The notes under the pieces are model-generated. The model had not been told where the DNA came from. It was given only the letters and a program-made list of their open reading frames with translations, and ran no database searches. From Linum tenue (taxonomy: Eukaryota > Streptophyta > Magnoliopsida > Malpighiales > Linaceae), in the NCBI GenBank assembly GCA_946122785.1, contig CAMGYJ010000006.1, positions 37,096,066 through 37,160,065 of the forward strand: 64,000 nt of DNA, given 5' to 3'. This document shows, piece after piece, positions 57,396 to 64,000 of the stretch (the first letter of the stretch is position 1; the number at the start of each line of letters is the position of its first letter). Both the position numbers and the translations under genes were made by a program.

Positions 57396-57681
57396 AGTTG
57401 GGTATCGGTAACGTCGTACGTTCATTGTCTTTTGCTCTTCCCAAAAGCTCCCTCCGGACTTATCGAGGAGGGGAAAAAAAAAATTAGAGAGCAGGGTGGT
57501 TGTTTTTTTAAACAAAAAAAAAAAAAAAAAATAGGAAGCAACTACCTCCTCCTTCCCTCTCATCGTCGTCCCTCCATAAAAGTAAAACCACCTACCCCTC
57601 TCTCTCTCTCTCTCACCTCACCAAACCCCACTTTCCATTTCTCTGTCGCCGCCTTCTCTGATCGAGATCTCATCACATCAC
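57396..57681 (+). promoter_or_regulatory. Aldolase promoter and 5' leader
   Basis: A possible TATA-like box CATAAAAGTA lies at 57,575-57,584, about 100 bp before the ATG. A (CT)n run follows at 57,598-57,614, a feature common in leaders of strongly expressed plant plastid-protein genes. Poly-A/T runs at 57,476 and 57,515 are also present. The MITE border lies directly upstream. Confidence 0.5.
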
Positions 57682-59213
57682 ATGGCGTCTTCAGCTACCT
57701 TCGCCAAGCTCGACGCCGCCTCTTCCACTTGGATCGGCCACCAATCTTTCTCTTCCCGCCCCCTTCCCTCCTCTCGCCTCGCCCCTTCTCGCGTCTCCCT
57801 CCCCATCCGCGCTGGCCAATACACTGACGAGCTCCTCAAAACCGCTGTAAGTCCATCCCTTCCTTCCTTGTTCTTCTTCTGCTCCCAACGTTTGTGTACT
57901 GGTTTGAGTTCGACTGCTGAGTTTTCTTTTTCAACATTGATCTGATCGAAATTTGTTTCTGTTCTGTATTTGTTTTTCTTCTCCACCCACTTGGTTTTTG
58001 ACGGATCGGTGATTTGGCGTTTTCTGATTTTTGGAATTGAGTGTTTTTTTTTTTTTTTTTTTGTGTTGGGGCTTTAGAAAACGATTGCTTCACCTGGCCG
58101 TGGAATCCTCGCGATCGATGAATCCAATGCTACCTGTGGGAAGAGGTTGGATTCTATCGGGCTGGACAACACTGAAACCAACAGGCAGGCTTACAGGCAG
58201 CTCTTGCTGACCACTCCTGGTCTTGGTCAATACATCTCTGGTTCTATTCTCTTTGAGGAGACTCTTTACCAGACTACTACTGATGGCAAGAAGATGGTTG
58301 ACTGCTTGGTGGAACAGAACATTGTTCCCGGGATCAAAGTTGACAAGGTATTCTAAATTGTAATTTGATGACTTCGTGCGCTGGTTAGAGGTTCCATGGG
58401 AGTCTGTGTGAGTTCCTTATTGATGTTCACTCTGCTCATTTGTTACTGTGCTTTACAGGGTTTGGTTCCCCTCCCAGGGTCAAACAACGAGTCCTGGTGC
58501 CAGGGGCTGGATGGTTTGGCTTCAAGAACTTCTGAATATTACAAGCAAGGTGCTCGTTTCGCCAAGTGGTAAGTTCTCAATTTTCATTGTTCACTGGTTG
58601 TTAGTTTATCTGCTTGAACGCACTCAACTCTTTGATAGAAACAAGAAAAACACCCACTTCCCCAGTTTGTTTTTCCTTCTTTTTAAGTTGAGTTTTAGGT
58701 CCACAACAAGAGGTTGATGCTAAGAATTTCTGTTGTTATGCCATGCTCATGGCATCTTCAGGAGGACAGTTGTTAGCATTCCTTGTGGCCCTTCTGCTCT
58801 TGCTGTCAAGGAAGCTGCATGGGGGCTTGCACGATATGCTGCCATTTCCCAGGTACTCAAAAGCTTAAAAATATCATCTATGGGCATAATTCCGTATTTC
58901 ATTTCCAGTTCTTCTTGTACGGGGCACTTCTTTCTACAAGTTTTCCTCATGGCTGAAGTCAGGCCCTAAGGTCCTTCCGCCAAGTAGGGGTATAACTAGG
59001 ATATCCTAAGGATCAGCTTATGTTTGATTATTAGTTCGTGGATGTAATTACGATCATCTTATATCACAGGCTCCATGAAAAGATTAAAGCACTCAATAGT
59101 TTGTAGTACTTGTACTTATTTATGTGCATAGACAAAACTAGTGTGCCTATGTTTATCAGGAGTGCGCATAGCTGTAAGCTGTGAAATTCAATTTGTTAGT
59201 TCAATTTGTTTGT

Positions 59214-59247
<34 letters not shown>

Positions 59248-60094
59248 TTTTGCAGGATAGTGGACTTGTCCCTATAGTTGAGCCGGAGATTCTTCTTGAT
59301 GGGGACCATGGAATTGAAAGGACCCTTGAGGTTGCAGAGAAGGTCTGGTCAGAGGTCTTTTTCTACTTGGCAGAGAACAATGTTGTTTTCGAGGGCATCC
59401 TTCTGAAGCCTAGCATGGTTACACCTGGGGCTGAGCACAAGGAGAGGGCTTCTCCAGAAACAATAGCAAAATATACGCTCACAATGCTCAGGAGGAGGGT
59501 ACCTCCAGCAGTTCCTGGAATCATGGTATGTTTGTGTAAACTTCGCCTTCTTCTAATATATGGTATTTGCATTCTTTATGGTATTTGTGGGGCATTTTTA
59601 TTCCTTTGTAACAAAGAGAAAACCAGTGTGTCAATCCACACTGCTGACTACTAAGCTTTAAGTGTTGGGCTTCTCAAGTGGAGGCTAATATTGATGTCTA
59701 TGCCGTCTCATGCTCAATGAATGTTGTTATGATATGTTTGAGTTCGTGTTCTATTAACTTCATTCGGAACTACAGAAGCAAAATTGATGAACCAAATTAC
59801 TTTGTTTTCCCTCAGTTTTTGTCTGGAGGACAGTCCGAGGTGGAAGCAACCCTCAACCTCAATGCAATGAACCAAAGCCCCAACCCGTGGCACGTTTCCT
59901 TCTCATATGCACGTGCGTTGCAGAACAGTGTGCTCAAAACCTGGAAAGGACAGCCTGAGAACGTGGAAGCTGCACAGAAAGCACTGCTGGTCCGTGCCAA
60001 GGCAAACTCCCTTGCCCAGCTTGGCAAGTACACTGGTGAAGACGAGAGCGACGAAGCCAAGAAGGGCATGTTTGTCAAGGGATATACCTACTAA
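57682..60094 (+). CDS. FBA: Class I fructose-bisphosphate aldolase, chloroplastic
   Basis: Six exons give 394 codons: 57,682-57,846, 58,078-58,347, 58,459-58,568, 58,762-58,852, 59,256-59,525 and 59,816-60,094. All junctions are GT-AG and keep the frame. Residues 1 to about 45 (Ser/Ala/Arg-rich) are a plastid transit peptide. The mature enzyme starts near [12 protein letters not shown] and splits fructose 1,6-bisphosphate to dihydroxyacetone phosphate and glyceraldehyde 3-phosphate, and joins sedoheptulose bisphosphate, in the Calvin cycle. Key marks are [12 protein letters not shown] (residues 67-78), [16 protein letters not shown] with Schiff-base Lys near residue 263, [16 protein letters not shown], and the C-terminal Tyr of FVKGYTY. 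Length matches plant plastid aldolases (about 390-400). Nothing suggests it is broken. A poly-C tract lies close to the acceptor of exon 5. Confidence 0.96.
59215..59244. repeat. Poly-C tract in aldolase intron 4
   Basis: About 30 C residues end some 11 bp before the exon-5 acceptor (TCCTTTTGCAG). The run is pyrimidine and so compatible with splicing, but its exact length in the assembly is doubtful. Confidence 0.9.
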
Positions 60095-60300
60095 GTGCGA
60101 GAGTTTATTTGGGCTTCGTAGGCTCTATTAGAGCGTGTGTAAGCTAGCTATGTTTCCATCTATCTTCCTGTTACATACTAGTATGAAAATTGCTGACGAG
60201 ATGTAACATTCCGTGTTAAAGTTTCTAAATCTCTTGTGTTTGAATCTGAATAATACTTGAGGATAGGAAGTATCCCTGATTTTTGCCTAAGACAGGAATG
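60095..60300 (+). other. Aldolase 3' untranslated region
   Basis: The sequence after the stop codon is T-rich and contains a plausible plant poly-A signal AATAAT near 60,249. The exact end cannot be fixed. Confidence 0.5.
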
Positions 60301-61040
60301 AGATTGTTTAGCAAGTCGGAGACAAATCGTATGTATCCATAGCTTCCTAAAGTAGATATCTTGCTTGTTCAGTTGGTAACGGATGGCCAGATGGGAGCTC
60401 TTGAGCCAGTACTGACCTTAAAAGTCATGCGGGCAATCGTTCAAAAACAGTAACTGGTTAAGATTTGTCTGTTACCTATGCAGTCCCCAAATCTTTGGTA
60501 CTCCAGTTGCTGTACAGGATGCCCCAAATCTTTGGTAGTCCAGTTGCTGTACAGGATGTAATGTTCAAATACAATTTACAAACGCGATTCAGTTCTAAAT
60601 GTGGAAGACACTTGTTTTTTTTCCTGCTTCGGAACTTCATTCTTGCTAACACATATCGAGAATCAGCTTTGGCTTGTTAGCTCTCAATTGAGGTTGATAA
60701 CAGGTGATTTACTTCCTCAATCGATCCCACCGTTGCTTGATGTATCCTGGAAGTAATGGCTTTGAAAGTACCAGATGATGACTAGTGAAGTCAACCCAAA
60801 TCTTTACTCTCTCTCTGAGGTTGAAGCACAATCTATTAATGATTTTTTGCTTAATGGGACGTCGAGGATGCACATAGTCTCGGCTCGACATATATGATGG
60901 TAATACCAAACTCGCTGACATTATTCTTCCAATATGCTTTGTCAACTACATCAACGTCCTAGTTATCGGAGAAGACACTCACATCCTCGATAAATTGCAT
61001 CATGAGCTTTCCGCTACTCCTCTTTGTCGATGAAACTTTG
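60301..61040. other. Intergenic DNA downstream of the aldolase
   Basis: No gene is recognised. Apart from the 37-bp tandem duplication at 60,485-60,558 the sequence is unstructured. Part of it may belong to the LINE interrupted by the MITE at 61,049. Confidence 0.4.
60485..60558. repeat. 37-bp tandem duplication
   Basis: Two units (60,485-60,521 and 60,522-60,558) beginning CCCCAAATCTTTGGTA and ending TGTACAGGATG differ at one position. Confidence 0.95.
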
Positions 61041-61048
61041 GTTACAAC

Positions 61049-61247
61049 CAATTTAGTCAAAATCGCGCTTTAAATGTTAAAAGCTTACGTTTTTACGCTT
61101 CTAGGTCACCAAAGCGCTTCTACGTATGTTGCGCTTTTTCCTTACTAATGTAGTCAAAATCTGCGTTTTAAAACTTAAAAACTTACGCTTTTATGCTTCT
61201 AGATTATCAAAACGCTTCAAAGTTAAATCACAACTTTGACTGCATTG
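61049..61247. mobile_element. hAT-type MITE, same family as 50,649-54,011
   Basis: The ends are CAATTTAGTCAAAA and TTTGACTGCATTG, with flanking GTTACAAC/GTTTCAAC (61,041-61,048 and 61,248-61,255; one mismatch). The body has the same 'aaaacttacgcttttacgctt' words. A second internal start-like AATGTAGTCAAAATCTGCG at 61,144 suggests a partial internal duplication. Confidence 0.8.
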
Positions 61248-61255
61248 GTTTCAAC

Positions 61256-62014
61256 AATTCAATAACCTCATGGAGCGCACTGGATGCAATCGTGAACGAC
61301 TTCATTCACTGTCAATAACCTCTGGAAGATCTCTACCATCGACAACCTGAGGAAGAGAGGCATGAATCTTACCAACTGGTGCTCTCTATGCAAATGTCAA
61401 GAGGAGCCCGTCTCGCATCTCTTGTTCTCATGCTCCTTTTCGGCCACAATTTGGATAAAATTTACAAAGATGTTTCAGTTTCATGGCTCGTTTCCAGCTA
61501 ATATCAATTATTTTCTCCCAACTTGGAGAGGCTTCTGATGTGATCCAAAACTTAAGGATTTTGCCAAGGTCTTACCAGTTACCACATGCAGTGTTTTCGT
61601 CCATGTGGAATGAGCGGAACAATAGGATTTTTCGTGACTTGGAAGCTTCACACTCCGAGGTTTGCGGTAAGATTGTTCAGATGGTTGGAGGCATTTGGAC
61701 TTATCTTTGATGAATATTTTTAGCAGTGTCTGAGGATTGGGCAGGCTGAGTAAATATCAGTGTTTGTTGTGTTCTATTTTTTTTTATTATTCCCCCCCCC
61801 CCTTCAGACCTTTCTTCACCTTTGTTGTAGGTAGGTTTTGACATTGTTGGGTGGATATGTTTTTTCTTTTCTATTTTTGTAGCATGTTGTCATCTACCTC
61901 TTTTTCTTCTTTTCTTTTTTGGTTCCATATTTTGGTGGCCTTGACTCTCTTTTTTAGTTTCATGTTTTTTTTTACTTGGTAATAAAATTGAGTCTCATCA
62001 TTCATAAAAAAAAA
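61256..62014 (+). mobile_element. L1-type LINE 3' fragment
   Basis: The fragment encodes the zinc-binding C-terminal domain of plant LINE reverse transcriptase. A T-rich 3' region follows, ending with ATTCATAAAAAAAAAG, a short poly-A tail at about 62,005-62,014. The 5' part is missing or lies beyond the MITE at 61,049. Confidence 0.7.
61310..61710 (+). pseudogene. LINE zf-RVT (reverse-transcriptase zinc-binding) domain
   Basis: In plus frames one reads NLRKRGMNLTNWCSLCKCQ, then EPVSHLLFSCSFSATIW, the conserved Cys-x2-Cys ... His-x4-Cys signature of the zf-RVT domain at the end of L1-type ORF2. A second frame then gives MWNERNNRIFRD...EVCGKIVQMV up to a stop at 61,710. A frame change and at least one stop near 61,535 make it inactive. 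Confidence 0.72.
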
Positions 62015-62440
62015 GTTCATTATCAAGGATTTACAACAAATTTTACAATTTATAGCTTGGTGCTTAACTACTCTACTACATATAACCAAATCAAGTATAT
62101 CTTAGTTAGACGCTGTAACATAGTAGCAGGGGTTTGTATTCTTAGGGAATCTTGGGTGTGTTGTTACTCTTGGCCTTATACTACTATCAAGCCAACAAGA
62201 TGGCAAGGGTTGAATGTGAATTAAACTAAACTAACAAAGACTAATTGCGAGGGAGATCACTAGATAAGAAGTTTTGGCTAGACTTCCAACTACCTTTCGA
62301 TACGTGCGAAGGGTCCATGTCATGAAGAAGTGGATTGATTTATCATTCACTACATGGGAATTTTTAGACTAAACTCTAACTCAATGGTTATGCAATTAGA
62401 TTAGGATTCCACTAATGAAATTACCTCTCTTCATGAGATA
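62015..62440. other. Intergenic DNA between LINE and gypsy H
   Basis: No coding sequence or repeat border is recognised. Confidence 0.4.
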
Positions 62441-62448
62441 GCCTCACT

Positions 62449-62796
62449 ATGGATCATCTAATGCCTTGGTATGGTCACCCATACAATTCTCATCTATCTA
62501 ATGATGACCCAAACCTTAGACATTGTGATGAGGTCATCAAGACAAAGGCAACCACACCAAATGTACCACAAGTTGCACTAGAAGGGCCTCTTACTCGTTC
62601 ACAAGCCAAGAAGTTAAATGATCAATTTTCGAGTTATTTGAACAAGTATTTTGCTCGCATGAACGTGGATTTATTTGAGGAAGGCACGTATTTTTGGTGC
62701 AATAAATTGAAGAAGCCGAAAAGGGCAGCGAGGAGCTCGAATGAGCTACCTTGGAGGGCTTTGGACTTGGTCCAAGTTGGCGGCAAGGTTAGCTAG
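62449..62796 (+). pseudogene. Gypsy polyprotein C-terminal end (H, upstream copy)
   Basis: The 115-codon frame contains VALEGPLTRSQAKKLNDQFS, the short motif typically found at the very C-terminus of plant Ty3/gypsy polyproteins after integrase. Integrase itself is not seen upstream, so this is a remnant. It is followed by LTR-like sequence. Confidence 0.65.
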
Positions 62797-62799
62797 GGC

Positions 62800-63300
62800 T
62801 TTAGGAATCCTTAGCCGAGAAGGAAAATCAATTCCTTAGCCAAGAAGGAAGTTAGTTATTTTGTCAAATACTTTGTGGACTAGGACTTTTTTGACTTTTT
62901 GTTTTCATTACTTGTTTCTTAAGTTTTTTGCTTTCATTATTGGTATAGATTTAGTTTGTTCAATTCTATAAAAGGGGCATGAGTTGCATAGTAACAAGAC
63001 ACAAAAAATTGATTGATTGATTGAGTTAGTGAAGATTCATGAGTTCTGTTGTGAACTTTTGCCCAAATTTCTATCGAGGATTACAGAGTTTGTCCGTCTC
63101 TTATCAACTAGATAATCACCTAGTTGTGTCGAGTTTCTACCCTATATCGGTTGGCCCTTCTCACAAGTTCAAACTTGTTTGATCGATTTCCATCGTTATC
63201 TTTATTTTATGTTGTAAGTCGTGTGAGATATCTTGAAGCTTAATTGGCTACGTACTTTGGTAACCAATTAGTCCAGGAGTTAGAGTCTAGATTCATATAA
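62800..63300 (+). repeat. LTR of gypsy element H
   Basis: A TATA box CTATAAAAGG (62,967-62,976), the block TCTTATCAACTAGATAATC and TACGTACTTTGGT match the LTR of element F (TCTTATCAACTAGAGAACG and GCGTACTTTGGTC). It ends just before the primer-binding site TGGTATCAGAG at 63,303. The 5' border is not fixed. Confidence 0.7.
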
Positions 63301-63302
63301 AG

Positions 63303-63313
63303 TGGTATCAGAG
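63303..63313 (+). other. Primer-binding site of element H
   Basis: TGGTATCAGAG, the initiator tRNA-Met complement, at the same place as in element F. Confidence 0.8.
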
Positions 63314-63410
63314 ATCGGTTCAAAATCAGTGGCCGGAAAGACGTTGAAGTTCTTGAAGAAGGTTTCTAGATTTTCTAGAAGAAAGTTCTTGGTTTATTGG
63401 AAGATCCATA

Positions 63411-64000
63411 ATGGATCAAAACAAGAAATTGGCGGATATGGTGCAACAATTGACAATGCATATGGAAGCTTTGCTTGAAGGGAAAACAACCAACAATGCT
63501 CAAATGTAACCTTTAGAGGGGAGGCTTAATGCTCATGCGGTGGTAAACCAACCCGAGGCTCATTTGGCGGTTGACAATCCAAAACAAGATAAAAAAGGAT
63601 GCGGCGTGAAGGAGCGAATGGAAGAGGAGGGTGAGTTGTGCAACGACTTTTGATCGAGCAAGTAAGGCAACACCAGCCTTTGGGAGTGCCACACAATGCA
63701 AGGAGGAACCCACCTCGACATCAAGACGAGGAGTATGAAGGTGAATTTGATGATGAAGAGGGTGCTTATCCAAGAGGAGATGATGATGATGATGATATGA
63801 AGGGAATTAAGGTGACGATTCCATAATTTTGAGGAACTAGAAACCCGAATGACTACCACGATTGAGAACGGAATGTGGAATTAATCTTTGATTTCCATCA
63901 CTATTCCGAAAAGAGAAAGGTAACCCTAACAGCCCCTGAATTCTCAAATTTTGCTATGATGTTGTGTGATCAGGATTGCACCAAGAAAAGAAGGAACATG
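63411..64000 (+). pseudogene. Gypsy gag (H), broken and running off the window
   Basis: ATG 63,411 gives MDQNKKLADMVQQLTMHMEA, homologous to the gag start of element F. A linker with an acidic run (YEGEFDDEEGAYPRGDD) and KGIKVTIP follow, then the gag core start (NPNDYHD, ELIFDFHHYSEKRKV) in the plus frames. Stops at about 63,508 and 63,651 and around 63,825-63,865 break the frame. The remainder lies beyond 64,000. Confidence 0.75.

Noticed and set aside
57678..57986. Antisense open frames over aldolase exon 1
   Set aside because: They are shadows of the transit-peptide exon and the CT-rich leader.
1..64000. CRISPR arrays, rRNA operons or intact tRNA genes
   Set aside because: None seen; the only RNA-gene-like sequences are the Cassandra 5S-like block and the tRNA-like segment in the MITE.

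Overview
This window is nuclear DNA of a flowering plant. It holds a split class I fructose-bisphosphate aldolase gene with a chloroplast transit peptide and canonical GT-AG introns. The rest is a dense nest of plant transposable elements: CACTA, Mutator-like (MULE), hAT, Athila-type Ty3/gypsy, a Cassandra solo LTR and an L1-type LINE. I cannot name the species. Only one gene looks like an intact host gene (57.68-60.09 kb, + strand); nearly everything else is mobile DNA and its debris.

Layout. 0.6-1.6 kb: probable old LTR fragment (- strand). 2,694-14,069: a CACTA element with 3-bp target duplication, carrying inside it a TIR element with a broken DUF538 gene copy (3.0-4.6 kb), a small MITE (4.6-5.0 kb) and a 5.4-kb Mutator element (8,340-13,750, exact 9-bp target duplication, about 200-bp TIRs, four-exon MURA-type transposase). 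About 15.3-27.0 kb: a second, different MULE with two decayed convergent genes, a FAR1/FRS-type transposase (+) and a DUF1985-like/Ulp1 cysteine-peptidase gene (-). An Athila-like gypsy fragment (18.4-21.2 kb) sits between them.

29.8-55.0 kb: a compound of minus-strand Athila-like gypsy copies (called C, D and E here) that encode gag, protease and a late Athila-ORF1/Transposase_32-like protein, with no reverse transcriptase or integrase. They are interrupted by a complete plus-strand non-coding-rich gypsy relative (B, 41,600-48,639, 5-bp target duplication), whose 5' LTR contains a Cassandra solo LTR with its 5S rRNA-like sequence. The LTR of copy E (49.8-55.0 kb) holds a three-step nest: Mutator-type MITE, then hAT MITE, then a young 2.7-kb LTR retrotransposon (F) with nearly identical LTRs.

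55.0-64.0 kb: two nested hAT MITEs, the inner one with a tRNA-like A/B-box segment, end about 300-350 bp upstream of the aldolase start codon. Downstream of the gene lie a short tandem duplication, another hAT MITE of the same family as the one at 50.6 kb, a LINE 3' end, and a gypsy LTR junction (H, + strand) related to element F that runs off the window.

Functionally, the aldolase serves the Calvin cycle/plastid glycolysis. The mobile genes are mostly dead: frameshifts, in-frame stops (one at the Ulp1 catalytic cysteine codon) and a changed splice donor are visible. All target duplications and inverted repeats were found by eye.
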